A DNA stretch of 64,000 nt from Lytechinus pictus (taxonomy: Eukaryota; Echinodermata; Echinoidea; Temnopleuroida; Toxopneustidae): the NCBI RefSeq assembly GCF_037042905.1, contig NW_026974141.1:6303001-6367000 (forward strand), given 5' to 3'. Shown in pieces: positions 10,979 to 24,289 of this stretch (position 1 is its first letter; the number at the start of each line of letters is the position of its first letter). Under the pieces are notes generated by a model. It worked only from the letters and a program-made list of their open reading frames with translations. It did not search any database and was not told where the DNA came from. Made by a program: the position numbers and the translations under genes.

Positions 10979-13900
10979 ATGGCGGACGACAAAGTTGCTT
11001 CGTTGTTGAGGAAATGGGAGCTGACCGACCAAATCGTCAATTTTAGAAGTAAGTATGCATTACCAGTAGACCAGAGTATATATTTCTTTCTAATTCTTCA
11101 ACATGAGCTCGAACGCACAGCCATTGTACTGGGTGGCGCAGCCCCGGGCTGAGCCGGCCGTGGTCGCGTGCGGTCCTGCCTCCTAGCTGGTACCTGATTT
11201 TGGTCTGTGTATGCTGTGTCTAAGTTAAAACTAGGTCTACAGCAGTACAGATTTTTCTTTGATCTTGAATCAACATTGTATAGCATTTATATATTTACTC
11301 CATCTGATCTAGATTCTAGGCTACTGACTAACGTTAAAAGACTGCCGAAATCGAAAGACTTCCGAATTCTGAGTTTGCCCGAAATGATATGAGATAGGGA
11401 AAATTGTTTATACCAAACAAAATTATAACAAAGATAAATCCTCTTTATTTTTTTTTTCCTACAGGTGTTTTTTGTTTTTGTTTTTTATTTGACTCAAATC
11501 ATTATAAGAACAAAGCTAGATCCTACAATGTATAGAGCCGAGGGGTCTACATCTAACTTAGATATAGATAGAAATGACTGAAGTAAAAATGCGATTGTCA
11601 TGTATTCTGTATGGATTGAATCACACCTAGTTAATCATCGTTGTATTGATAATTGATATTTCTTTACAAAAAGTGGAATTTACCATATCTTTTTCTTTCC
11701 ATTTAGATTGTGGCATTGACTCATCAGCATTCAAGCTGCTTGATGCAAATCTCGTGAAGGACGTGATCCCGCAGTTGGGTCCAAGACTTAAATTCATTAA
11801 CCGTTTTGATGACTGGAAGAGAAAGGTTAGTAAGCAGCCATAAGATATTCCTGGAAAGAAAATGTTTTCGTGTTGCAAATGTGTGAAATCATTTGAAAAA
11901 AGTGGGGATCTATGGAACCATTTAAAGATCCATAACATCAATACGAAGACCAGAACAAAACTTGTGTGTCATGTGCAAGAATGTTTTAAAACATTTTATC
12001 ATGGTTATAGCTACAAGCGGCACTTACAATATCATGATTCCATTGCACAAAATGTCAGTGATGGAAATGCTGTTTCTGATGATGAAAGTGTATCAGATCA
12101 GTCAGAAGTGCTGCCAAATGAAAAACCCAACGAGGAAATATCAGCAAATATCAAACATTCTGTTTCTGAATATGTAGCAAAACTTAAAAGCTCTTCCCTG
12201 CCATCATCTACTGTGCAAAGCATCATTTGTGACACACAGGAGCTGCTCAGGAATGTAAATGAAGCAGTTCTACAAGTGTCAGCCCCCGTCATTGAGGACA
12301 TAGCTCATGATATCAAACCGTCAGATGATAAAATTGACAGTCTACAGTCAGTCCTCCACATGGTGAAAGATCCATTTGATTATTTCAGTTTATCTACTGT
12401 CCACAAGCAAAACCAATATGCCCACGAATGTAAAGTTCTTATTGAGCCAGAAGAAATTGTTTTGGGCAAAGCATACAGAGAATGTTTGAATGTGCGTACT
12501 GGAAGGACTGAGCAAAAACAAGTTGATGAAACTTTTCAGTATGTGCCAATAGGAGACAGTCTTAAAGTGTTCTTGGAACAACCAGGCTATATGTCGGTCA
12601 TCAGTCAAGAAAAAGACAGTGCTGGTGAGAAAGAAGTTCTTCAGACTTATAGAGATGGATCATATTATAGGACTTTTGAAGGGAAACAAAACTGTTTGGA
12701 TATTGAATTGTTACTCTATAATGATGACTTCGAGACAGTAAATCCCCTCGGTTCAAAGAAAGGGAAACACAAACTTCTTGGAGTCTATTTAACTGTTGCT
12801 TCTTTGCCCAAGAAATATCAAGCTAAGCTTGAAAATGTACTTTTGGTCGCTTTAGCAAAATCTTCTCTTGTGTCCAAATATGGTGTTAATGCTGTTCTGC
12901 AGCGTATTTCTGATGATCTTGAACTTCTCTTTACGGAAGGTCTACATATAGATAGTCCAGATGGATTCAACGGCACCATTCGTCTGAGACTTCTCCAGGC
13001 AGTCGGTGATAACTTGGCTCTCAATACCATACTTGGCTTTGCTGGAAGTTTTAGTGCAAACTACTATTGCAGGTTCTGCAAGGCACTTAAGGCAATATGC
13101 AGAAAACAGGTAGTTGTTGATGAAAGGTTACTTCGTACTAAAGAAAACGTTGATTATGATATCAGTTTAAAAGATGTATCCCAAACAGGACTCCGGAGAT
13201 CATGTGCTCTCAATTCACTGAGCTATTACCACGTATCACAAAACTATGCTCCTGACCTGATGCACGATTTCCTAGAAGGGTTACTTCCATTTGAGATGAA
13301 ACTTGTCCTGTCTGAGCTCATACAACAGGGCAGATTTAGCCTTGATGAACTAAACAGTCGTATTCGGTCATTCAGCTACGGCGTAACAGAACACGCAAAC
13401 AAGCCCAGCCTCATTCTTCAAAGTCACCTTAACAACCCATTAGGAGCAAGTGGTCAAAAGGCATCACAGATGAGCTGTCTTGTTGAATTCATACCTCTGA
13501 TTGTGGGAGATAAAGTTGAAGAAGGGTGTGAATACTGGAGGTTGTTCACAATTCTTCTGGAAATCTTCCAGCTGGTCATAGCACCAAACATTAGCATTGC
13601 TGTTACCTACTACTTGCAGTCAAGGATTAGTGAGCATCATCAGTTGTATTTGCAACTATTTCCTGATAACCATCTCCTCCCCAAGCATCACAATCTTCTC
13701 CACTATCCCCGAGCAATGGGAGAGCTAGGTCCTTTGTCACAGTATGCTTGTATGAGGCAAGAAGGAAAGCACAAGCCTTTGAAAAGGTGGGCAAAAACTT
13801 GCAATAACTACAAGAACATTGCCAAAACAATTGCACGTAAACACCAGGAAGATCAAGCATTCAGAATGCTCAAGAAAGAAAACATCAACAGCGAATGTGT

Positions 13901-16900
13901 ATGCATCCACAGTTCAGAATTTGTTAAAGTGTGTGATCTTGATAGTGAGGCAGAAGTATGTCAGCTGTTGAGCTGTGAACCTGATGCTGTACTAGAATTG
14001 TGTGATAAAGTAACATTTTATGGATACACATACAGACCTAATATAATGTTGCTAACTGACTGGTGTGGTGAACTACCATCTTTCTCAAGAATTGATTGTC
14101 TTATGAGAAAGCAGGATAGACTATATTTGATGATCCAACCATGGAAGACATATTACTTTCATGATCACTTTCAAGCCTATGTTGCATCAGAAGATGAGTT
14201 GGCTACATTGCAGTTGGTTGATCCTGAAAACCTGTTTGAACACAGACCTGTTCATGCAGTGAAGAGTCATGGTATTGCAGATCATCGGTGGTACATTCCT
14301 ACCCGATACATGCTGTCATAAGTGCATCAAAGTTAACTCAGAGCCAAAAATGATGTACAGGTACAATACACTGTAGTTTCAATTCCTCAATACCAGTTCA
14401 AACTTATGTACTTTCTTTCAACGAATAAATGTGTATGTACAATTTTTTTTCTTAATAATAGCCTTTACATAGAACTGAATATTTAGAAGGAGCAAAGTAA
14501 ACCCCTCAAAGACATTTTTGTAATATAACTTTGATCATCCATATCTCTGTTTACTGTAGCACTTCTATGCATCATTATACATTCATATAATAGGAATGTC
14601 AGTTCATTTCCATTTCAAACAATACACCATCAGTATTGAATCTCAAATAATGGAAGGTATAAAACACCTTAAATGTAAACACTATTAGTTCAAAAGTGTT
14701 TAATTATCTTTAGGATACAATGTTGGCACTCATGCAGAACCACTTCAATATGACAATATCAATTACACTCTATCTATCCTAAAACAAATTAAGAAATTTG
14801 ACATCGACAGTGAACACTAATTTTCACTTTTGACATGGTACCGTAATTCAGTTGTCTTACACATTCCATAATGTTTAATTTTATAGCTATTTGAACTAGT
14901 ACAATCAGAAGCATCTTTTCAAAGGAGAATAGACATACATTACAAGTACATTTCAATAATTTTGATTTCAAGTAAAATGATGTGAAAAATCGAGATAATA
15001 ATTTAAATGTTGAATTGCAGAAACCTTTTGACAGACTGTGTATTTTCATCCTTTCAGGATAAAGCAAACGATTCTGCAGAATCTATACTGACAGGCATGC
15101 AGATGGGCTGGGAGTCACCCGAGCTGTCTGATGATTTCATGATATCAGATGTGGAATCAGTTGCTTTAGACCTTTCTCAGGCTTCAACTATTGCAGTAGA
15201 TGAAGATTCATGCTCATCAGTAGTCAATGATTTGAACAGCAGCAGTGACACGCCACCACTCAAGCGCCAGAAAGCAGTAAGATACGTAAGTTCACATTTC
15301 AAAAAAAAATTGTAATTCATTCAGTCTAAATAATTAGGCCATATTATATTATTTACGTGTATTTATATCATGGCTATTCTAAATGTTCTCTAGGTTTTCA
15401 TGGTGAGTGAGTATTCACAATTGAAAGCTTTCGTTAAACAATCACAATTCCGCTAGCACCGGACCCATTTGTGCGGTTACCACTGCATAAATTGCACTGA
15501 ATGATTCTTTGAGTTATACTCCTGACGACGAATAGAGCATACTGTTCGAAACATGTCGAGTCGATATCTCCTTTTATTGAAATAATACTATAGTTACAAA
15601 TATTATAGTTAACCCTTTCAAGAAACCAACCGTTCTTTACAGAAATAAACTCAACAAGGAATACCAACAGTTCTTTTCAGAACTAAACTCTTCGAATTTG
15701 TGAACTGGTCACACATTTTCTGATCTTGATCTTTTTCTATTTTTCCTCTTTCCATTTCATTTCATTTTTCAGTGTTTTCAACACCAAAACAAAAAGCTAA
15801 AAACGTATCAAATTGAAACCTGAAAAACAAGTCTTGTGTTTGTGTTTTTAAATTCAAATTCCATTGCATTCACTTCCTTTCTTTTATTCCTCTAATTGCC
15901 CTATAAGTGGGTCCCTTGAAGAAAGATACATGTATATCAACGGCCTTTTCCCTAAGGCTTACCACATGGCGTTAACGAAAGCTTTCAATCAGATCTATTC
16001 TTTTTTATGTGGAAATAAAAGTCAAAACCACTCTGTGTGTCCCTGAGCAAAGTATTTAAGAGCCACGCTGTCTATGATGTTAAGTTCAGAACAATAATAA
16101 AAACATTGAAATTGTAAGTCCCTTTAGAATACAGAGATGTAATTAAATTGACTCCCAGTTGCTATTTTTATCACCAAGGTCTGTTGAAAACAAAGAACAC
16201 TCTATCTGCTGGGTAGCACATTTTTTGCATGTTATTTTGAGCTGTGATTATCCCATTTATTACTATGCATGCAAAATCGATCAAAAATACATGCACTGTA
16301 TCTGTAAGAATCCCTTTTTAGCAAATGCTTTTGGAAGATGTTGAAATGTGCCAGAAAAGATTTAATACCACCTGTACTATTATGAAAAAAAATTAAAAAA
16401 CACAAACACAACATTTTCTTAACTCGTGCAATTCTGATTTTTTTATAGGATGTGGGTGAAATTCTAAAGAAAACCATGGAAGGAAGAAAAACGTTGGCGG
16501 AAGTAACTCGAATGAAAGTCTGCGCACCACACAACACTCGTGTCGTCTGTAATTTGTGTACAGAGCACCTTGTAAACTTGCATGGCCTAAGGTAATGAAT
16601 GTTACATGTATTTGCAATGGCTCATATGCTATTGCCTTGTTTCTGTCTGCATTGTGCATTCTTCTTCTTTCTTTTGCAAGAAATCACATTCACTTTACAG
16701 CTAGACTTTGACCTTCCTGACTAGGTCCCTTTCTCATGTCCAGTTGATTTGAAAATCCTCCTTTCCCTCATCAGGCATCTCATTTTTCAAAGTATGGTAT
16801 AACAGGGCTCTGAAGGATATTTGCCAAGCTTAAAATATACCTGCTACTAGTAACCTTGAGTCAAGTGAGACAACAAATAACAAGGCTAACACCGCATATT

Positions 16901-19900
16901 GTATGGTCTATGGAGGATGAAAGTTTATTCTGGAACTCCCTTCCAAATCATTCAATCTGTATATGAAAACAGAGAGAATAAAAACACATTGTTTAGTGCA
17001 ATACTCAGAGATTTACATCTTCTTGTCTGCTAATAAACATATATCGCTTCATGGAATAATCAGTTGTCATGAGTGACTTATTTATACGTCAATAGTAGCA
17101 AAATTATGTTTTCTTTAAGAATTCAGAAAATCACAAGCTTCACTTGGTTTAAAGAAATTCAATTAACTAGTTGACTAGAAATTTAACGTCCTGTGGAAAT
17201 ACCGAAATCTCCTTAAAACACATGCAATGTATAATCTTTCAAATGTATGATTTTCATTCAAACTACCTAATTTGCTCTTTACTGTATTTAAACCAAACTA
17301 AATCCTGAATAAATAAATAAACATTAAACTGTAATGTTAATTTCTCTTACTAAACAGACCTGGCCCTGACATGAAACGGGCAATGGCCTCCTCAATCGTC
17401 GCAGAATTCCCCTTCTTGAAAGATCCAGCTGGAAATGGAGATGTGAGTAGACAGTTTGTGGAGACTGACTTTGTGTCAGTATTTCAATTAAAACTCATCT
17501 GTGGCACATATCAGTAAAGTCCTTTTAGTCCAAAGAAAAATTTCCTGTTACTCATTAGAATATTGTGATAGGAAGCACATTATTAAATTTTCCCCTGTGC
17601 TTCATGATGGAAGTTTCAGTTTCAAATTTTCTGTCTGTGAGTTACTTTCATCTAGCTCTTTATTAATGTGATAATGGCCTGATTAATATTTTATATTTTC
17701 TCATGAACTTTGAAGATAGTAATTTATTTGAAGTTATGGCTATATAGTTTACTCTTTGAATTGTTGCATTATTCATGCTAATGCAGATGATTTTTTTTTA
17801 AAGGAGGAATGGTACTTCAAAAGCTCCAAATGTCCTGCAGGTGGTAGGATAGAGAATAGACTCAAGTATTTAAGAAGAATAACAGCGGAGAAAGACAAGA
17901 AGCAAGTCGGGGTTGGCAGTCCTGAGGATATAGCTTCAACATCTTCCAGTGAGGATCTAGCATCTCCTCAGATGAATTATGGTATGCACTTACAGATGTT
18001 ACCAATAATTTCCAAAGCATATAACAGTCTAATGCAACCTGTAGAATTTTTACTGGTCCAGTTCAACTGGAACAGTATTATTTTGTTCCAATTTCCAGAG
18101 TTACCAGTTGAATTTTTACTGGTGTAACTGGTCCAGTTGATTCCGGTTCTCCTTTTGGATAGTCAAGCAGGCTTAAAAAATACTTGCCCAGTAGCAAGAA
18201 ATTTGTTCCCGGGGTTCAAGCTAGTAAATAAACATAATTATATGTAGATTGTGTTAATTTTCATAGTTTGGCCGCCATGGGCATGTTTATAGCAAAACTT
18301 AGAGAAAGGGATCCGACTTTCTTTGCATTTTTCGAGTTGAATGTAATTTTGTATTTCCTTTTTGTCCCATTGAAGTACTAATTTCTTTGGTTGGGGTCTG
18401 GCAAATGCATGTTATAGCAAAATCAGCTCTTTTTGAAGGGAGTAAATGCTGGTAATGTGACACCCTTTTCAATTACAGGTAATTTGGCTATGTTGAATAT
18501 TTTGGGACCATAGAAATCTGTTTTGCTTGGGAGAAATTTAACCTAGAAGAGTATACATTAAAACATGTTTGCATAATCTGGTCTTAAAGATTGCTTTGAC
18601 TTGGGCGAATATTTGACGTATGAAAGGTCGACTAATCAGGTTTAACTGTATTAAAAAATAAGTCAAATACTACCTGGTAAAACCTTGTTTACTTTGATAC
18701 TAATTAGCAGCCAAATTAAATTTTAATGCTGCCTGATAAAACATACAGCTTAAAGTTAGAAAAATACTAGGATGAACAGGAGGTTCATCCATTTTAACTT
18801 GGGCTTGATTTGATAATGATTGATATCTTAAGAGTTCCATTATTATTGATCAGATCTTGCAGACATGAAAGTCATCACTGAATGGTTGAAAAGTCATAAC
18901 ACCCCCCAAAAAGATGTTGTGGCCAAAATGCAGCTGACATCAGCATACAGAAAGGACTTTGTACATTCAACACTGCCGGGAAGTTCCAGACAAAAGCCTT
19001 TTGTGGCTGAAGTGCTGGATGAGTTTCCACATCTCCTTTCCCCTGGAATGGTAAGTAAATGTTTAATAAGCAGGTCCCTTATCTAACGAAATCAAGATGA
19101 AGGATATTAATACAGTCGGTTATAGATCTATGTATGTGATATACGCATGTACACATAAAAATAACTGCTTTTTCTGTTATATCTACATGGAGCATTCAAC
19201 AAAAACAAAAAAAATACCTGCACACATTCTGAAAATGACATTGTATGAAGAACTCCTCAAGAATCGTCCAGTGAAGTGGTTAGAAAAGTAGGTTAGGGTC
19301 TTTTTTTTAAATTTCACCCACTTTATTAATTGTCCAGACATGTTATCTATATTTTCTTTTTTATCTTTTTTTTTGTTGATTTCATTCCCAGAGGAATTCC
19401 ATGATTCAAAATGTTACATTTAAGCAAATTTGACTGGGATAAATTTTGATACAGTTTATTCAATATCTATTTAATTTGAAGTCCTAGTCTTGTAAATATG
19501 CATTCACCCACCCAGTATTTGCTGGATCACATTGCAGACTGTGCACGACTTGTGTTACTTGTACTATTCTTATGATTTTCATGTCAAATTGATGCAGCCA
19601 ATACATGGCCAAAAGAAGAAAAAAAATACACCCATAAAAAAAAGACAATGAGATATGCATGCTATTGATTTTATCTTTCTGATTCATAGATTGAGCAAGA
19701 CTACGAAATGCTGTTTTCGGGGAGAGGAAAGCACCTCTATACAAAGTGGCCGGTGGTGTCTGCGTGCATCCTAGAATATGCAAACCGAGTAAGCCCAGGG
19801 TGGAAGGCCAGATTTAACGTTCAGCATAGAAAAGACACAGACTTCAGTCAAGGTATGATATTGTTTACAGATATAGTAAGCAAATTGGCAAATAATTGTA

Positions 19901-21177
19901 CTGCTCGCTTCACCATCACCCAAAGTTTTTCTGTAGTTCTTATTGTGTTATGAAGAAAATCTATGATTGAGTAGTTTGTACCAAAATAAAAAAGTTTTCA
20001 GATTAAATCTTATTGACATTATGTTTGAAGAAGGAACAAATAACAAACCCATATATACATTGGAAGGGGGGAGGGGTTAATTTTGACTGTGCAGTTGTGA
20101 TTCCATCTTTTTTTTTCATTTATAGATTTCAGCATTAAAAGTCGTCACAAATATTTTTGTTTAAGTCGATGGATACAATGAAGGCCGAGTCAAATAGTGC
20201 ATGAAAATATGATAAACATGTATCATCAGTCTAAAGAAATTTTCTTTAATATTATTGATACAGATGAGAGGATGAACCTGGCATTTTGCCTTCTCTCGCA
20301 TTTGTTCCCTGGAAAGAAGTCAACAAAGGGAGGAAGAGCTTCCATCCAAGAAGCCTTGGATAATTTCATTGACTTTCAAAAGGTAATTATAGCAATGAGA
20401 AGATTCATGGCCATTCCAAAAAAGAACTGTTTTTTTTTGGTAGATTGGGAAGGGGAAGTGGTTAGAGGGTAAGAAGGTGAAAGTGAGAAGCATTACATGA
20501 AATAGCCCTTCTCTCAAATTTTGTGGGATGATACATTCTATGGCAAATATTTCACAATGGGCTGTGGATATATGTGGCACCTTAGCTGGAGATATTTCTA
20601 CTTATTTTTGCAACTTTCCAAGACACAATATCACTATTGTTTCTTTCCATACCCAGGAATAACTAAGTTGGTCGATAACAATGTCACTGTATATTTAAAG
20701 ATTAGATTTAATGGTCAGTCAAATAAGTAATAATACCCCCTGGATAATTTCTGATGCACCTAACATTACATTTCAACTGTACTTCAGCATATGAGAGTGT
20801 GTTACAAGCAATTTTTATGCACATTTCATGGTGGCATTTTTTTTTCTTTTCTTTCATGTCAGGAGGGGACCAATGTAGAGGCATATAAATCTACGCATGG
20901 GAGAAAGCAACCGTTCATCCTGGCCCTAGGAGGACACTACGGCAATCCAGCTCAGACTTTTGTTGTATTGGAGAACCACGTTCTTGAGCAGAAGAGTCTC
21001 ATTGCAGCTGTAGATTTGTGCTACAAGATCTTTCAGATCTTTGATCTACAGTATCCATGCCAGGCGCGGGCAATGTGGGTCGTAATGGACACCATTGCTT
21101 TTGATGTCAAACCAGGAGGTCAAGAATCTGGTTCAGTGAGAGCCTTCAGGGCATATTACCATTTCAACCAGAAATGA
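10979..21177 (+). CDS. SAMD3-like protein, ten exons, 538 codons
   Basis: Coding exons: 10979-11048, 11707-11825, 15058-15285, 16449-16591, 17358-17442, 17804-17981, 18854-19050, 19690-19852, 20264-20382, 20863-21177. All introns are GT-AG, phases match at each junction and the total (1617 nt) ends in TGA. Residues 1-63 form a SAM-like domain (KVASLLRKWELTD, then IDSSAFKLLDANLVKDVIPQLG). An acidic Ser-rich linker with a basic PPLKRQK follows. A CAPHN...CNLC cluster lies near 164-176. Then come FPFLKD, RLKYLRR, FPHLLSP and a C-terminal block with QPFILALGG and a VLENHVLEQ segment; the order and spacing match SAMD3-type proteins as I know them. The biochemical role of that family is not established. 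No disabling change is seen, so the gene is probably functional. It lies wholly within the transposon candidate, and intron 2 contains the transposase. Confidence 0.8.
11862..14321 (+). CDS. TNP2/CACTA-type transposase with two C2H2 fingers, intronless
   Basis: An uninterrupted 819-residue frame; an in-frame TAA just upstream supports the ATG at 11862. Residues 4-24 and 36-58 form two C2H2 zinc fingers (C4-C7-H20-H24; C36-C41-H54-H58). The catalytic core follows: GDN with Asp383; an inserted CxxC (C403, C406); PDLMHDFLEG with Asp465, His468 and Asp469; then LPKHHNLLHYPRAMGELG and MRQEGKHK with Glu634. The MHDxLEG and RQEGKHK signatures are those of the CACTA/Plavaka branch of DDE transposases, which cut and paste DNA in the nucleus. 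It lies in intron 2 of the SAMD3-like gene, same strand, 36 nt after the donor. All motifs are present, so it may be active. Exact superfamily (CACTA versus Plavaka-like) is uncertain. Confidence 0.75.
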   Translation: MFSCCKCVKSFEKSGDLWNHLKIHNINTKTRTKLVCHVQECFKTFYHGYSYKRHLQYHDSIAQNVSDGNAVSDDESVSDQSEVLPNEKPNEEISANIKHSVSEYVAKLKSSSLPSSTVQSIICDTQELLRNVNEAVLQVSAPVIEDIAHDIKPSDDKIDSLQSVLHMVKDPFDYFSLSTVHKQNQYAHECKVLIEPEEIVLGKAYRECLNVRTGRTEQKQVDETFQYVPIGDSLKVFLEQPGYMSVISQEKDSAGEKEVLQTYRDGSYYRTFEGKQNCLDIELLLYNDDFETVNPLGSKKGKHKLLGVYLTVASLPKKYQAKLENVLLVALAKSSLVSKYGVNAVLQRISDDLELLFTEGLHIDSPDGFNGTIRLRLLQAVGDNLALNTILGFAGSFSANYYCRFCKALKAICRKQVVVDERLLRTKENVDYDISLKDVSQTGLRRSCALNSLSYYHVSQNYAPDLMHDFLEGLLPFEMKLVLSELIQQGRFSLDELNSRIRSFSYGVTEHANKPSLILQSHLNNPLGASGQKASQMSCLVEFIPLIVGDKVEEGCEYWRLFTILLEIFQLVIAPNISIAVTYYLQSRISEHHQLYLQLFPDNHLLPKHHNLLHYPRAMGELGPLSQYACMRQEGKHKPLKRWAKTCNNYKNIAKTIARKHQEDQAFRMLKKENINSECVCIHSSEFVKVCDLDSEAEVCQLLSCEPDAVLELCDKVTFYGYTYRPNIMLLTDWCGELPSFSRIDCLMRKQDRLYLMIQPWKTYYFHDHFQAYVASEDELATLQLVDPENLFEHRPVHAVKSHGIADHRWYIPTRYMLS
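14424..14429 (+). terminator. Polyadenylation signal AATAAA after the transposase
   Basis: An AATAAA hexamer 103 nt after the transposase stop codon, followed by a T-rich stretch. It would allow a separate transposase transcript to end inside intron 2 of the SAMD3-like gene. Confidence 0.4.
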
Positions 21178-21227
21178 AGCCTTGGAATGTGTTGTTCTAT
21201 CAACAGGCCTTTTGATATTGAAATGAT

Positions 21228-21984
21228 CACTTAGAAAATTGTCATTAAAAAGAAAACGGATTTATGAACCCCAAACTATTATAATATTTTGAAAGAGTAA
21301 CTCCTCCCACATCTTCGGTACCATTTTTGTGTGGTATGTGTTTACGCTTGGATGAACATAGCACATTGATCAAAAGATGTAAAAAGTGTCAAAGTAGGGG
21401 TGTAGTAAAAATAACCCCCCAAAAAACAACCCCACACATATCAAACTGGTGTAACTTTTTAACGGAACAGTATTGAGCAAAATAACTTAAAAGAAGTGTT
21501 CTTACACCTAACAACTACATTCTGTGTAAAAAATGAGATAGATCCGTGGAGCCATTCACGAGTGAGCACACGTCAAAGAAAACAATGATCACTTTTCAAG
21601 AGTATCAATAGTCCTTTTTATGTCTATAAGTGACCATTTTCTCTTTGATGTGTGCTCACTCATAGAATACTTGATAGATCAATCTAATCTTTACACAGAA
21701 TTTAGTCGATAGGTGTAACAGCACTCTTGCTAAGTTACTTTGCTAAAAACCTTTTCGTTAAAATGTTATGCCACTTTGATAAGGATGGAGTTGCTTTTTT
21801 GTTGTTTTTATTTTTTGGCACAAGTCGAATTATACATGTTCGCAAACAATGCACCATGTTCAACCAAGCGTAAACACATTCCACATTAAATGGTGACGAA
21901 GATGCGGGAAAAGTTACTCTTCCAAAATATGTATAATTTGGGGTTCATAAATTGGTTTTCTTTATAATGAAAATTTTCTAAGTG
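21228..21984. repeat. 757-bp long inverted repeat (foldback element)
   Basis: The left arm begins CACTTAGAAAATTGTCATTA and the right arm, read inward on the minus strand, begins CACTTAGAAAATTTTCATTA. Matching continues through TTTATGAACCCCAAA, GAGTAACT, CATCTTCG and GTGTTTACGC to a centre near 21605 flanked by GTGAGCACAC/GTGTGCTCAC. It lies directly after the SAMD3-like stop codon. It is either a MITE nested in the larger transposon or part of its 3' structure. Confidence 0.75.
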
Positions 21985-22205
21985 TTTAGTTTTTTTTAGT
22001 CACTTTGTAATGCAGCACAGTTTTTAGATTTACAATTCCTGTTGTTATCTTAGGATTTTAATAACATCATATTCATGTTCTTTGGAAAAACCAATCATAC
22101 AGAAAGATGCTTTGCAATGCGCTCTCCATTGTTCTCTCAAATAATCAACAACTCTTCGAATTTGTAACATTTTGAATTAGCATTGGTTTTTATATGAGGG
22201 CAACT

Positions 22206-23823
22206 CTTGTGTTGCATATTGTCCTGGGCATGTTTCATTGTTGTAGTTATATGCAGCCAAAACGTTAACAGCATATATTGAGATTTTTATTGTGAACCAA
22301 ATTTATGGCTTATGTACATGCCATTTTCTGTATTTGTTAATTATATATATGCCAATACAACAAAATACAAACAAAAATGTGGCCAGGACTACTTCACACA
22401 AATGGGGCAAACATCATGGTTTTTGCGAAACCCATAAACTGGCACTGGTATGAAGCCATTCTACTAATTCTGAGTGGATATTGGGTGTGAGTGCATTAGT
22501 GAAAATGCCAAAATAATAGTGACCACGGTTTCTATCAGCTACATTTTGAGTGTTTTTCTTCTTGTAAAAACAATGAGAAATTACATGGAACAGATGCTTC
22601 AGCCTTCTTCAATTTTGACACAAAATTGCACACTCTTTCATGCTGTGAAAATTTGTTAGAATCAGCTTGAATATGAAATTTTTGAAAAATGGAAGATTAA
22701 AAAAATTGTATTTTTTCTGTCCTAAGCGTATTTAGTGTTAAAGAACAAGAGCCATTTTTTCTTGTTTGCTCTGCAGATTATTGAAGTTCTTTTGAGGTCA
22801 AATTTTAGAGGGTAGACTATAATCATCTGATCATTATCTCTAAATGCTAAATACAAAAGTGCCTTATTTTTCTAATTATGCAACTACCTTTTACTTCTTG
22901 TTTCTACAATAATAAATGTTGGGCTTCTTTTTTTCTCTCTCCTTTTTTTTTAGGCTGAATTTCCTTAGATTTCTTAATGTTCTGTGTTTTGATATGCATT
23001 TTAATATTTGCTTTCTTGTGTTGCATATTGTCCTGGGCATGTTTCATTGTTATAGTTGTATGCAGCCAAAATGTTAAAAGCATATATTGAGATTTTTATT
23101 GTGAACCAAATTTATGGCTTATGTACATGCCATTTTCTGTATTTGTTAATTATATATATGCCAATACAACAAAATTCACATTCCCATGTGGCCAGGACTA
23201 CTTCACACAAATGGGGCAAACATCATGGTTTTTGCGAAACCCATAAACTGGCACTGGTATGAAGCCATTCTACTAATTCTGAGTGGATATTGGGTGTGAG
23301 TGCATGAGTGAAAAAGCCAGAATAATAGTGACCACGGTTTCTATCAGCTACATTTTTAGTGTTTTTCTTTTTGTAAAAACAATGAGAAATTACATGGAAC
23401 AGATGCTTCAGCCTCCTTCAATTTTGACACAAAATTGCATACTCTTTCATGCTACGAAAATTTGTTAGAATCAGCTTGAATATGAAAATTTTTGAAAAAT
23501 GGAAGATTAAAAAAAATTGTATTTTTTCTGTCCTAAGCGTGTTAAGTGTTAAAGAACAAGAGCCATTTTTTCTTGTTTGCTCTGCAGATTATTGAAGTTC
23601 TTTTGAGGTCAAATTTTAGAGGGTAGACTATAATCATCTGATCATTATCTCTAATTGCTAAATACAAAAGTGTCTTATTTTTCTAATTATGCAACTACCT
23701 TTTACTTCTTGTTTCTACAATAATAAATGTTGGGCTTCTTTTTTTCTCCCTTCTTTTTTTTAGGCTGAATTTCCTTAGATTTTTTAATGTTCTGTGTTTT
23801 GCATTTTAATATTTGCTTTCTTG
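22206..23823 (+). repeat. 809-bp direct tandem duplication
   Basis: Two copies, 22206-23014 and 23015-23823, both starting CTTGTGTTGCATATTGTCCT and nearly identical throughout; they differ by scattered substitutions and small indels. Neither copy codes for anything recognisable. It is in the 3' non-coding part of the transposon. Confidence 0.85.
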
Positions 23824-24289
23824 TTATAAGATGAAAAAATTAAAAGATCTTTTTGTAAAATACACACCGGCATTAAGGTACCGCCTGCTTTGTAACGTTA
23901 TGGAGTCTTTTTCAGATATGTTTTTTTTTTAATTTGGACAATTATATACTGGCATATTCCACTTTTCTGTGAGTTTCATGCATACTGGTTTTGAGGCTCT
24001 ATTTATATGCATAATTTCATAACATAACATCATTCCGTCTTGGCCTTGGAGTTCATTTTCAGCAGAGTTTAAAGATATGTCCTGTAAAAAGGAACATTGG
24101 GGTCCATGATGACATTACCAAATAAAAATTGATTTACATAATGAATTGCTAATTTATGACTAAAATGACGTTTACACATGACACATATGAAAAAGGACAC
24201 ATGGTCAAATTTGATGTAAAACATAAATTAAACCACAAGGAGCATTGTGGAAGGAGTTTTCTGGCCTTATTTTAGTAAAAAGAAAATTA

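Noticed and set aside
22474..23468. Two similar 61-codon frames as a duplicated gene
   Set aside because: They are short, have no domain, and simply reflect the 809-bp tandem duplication.
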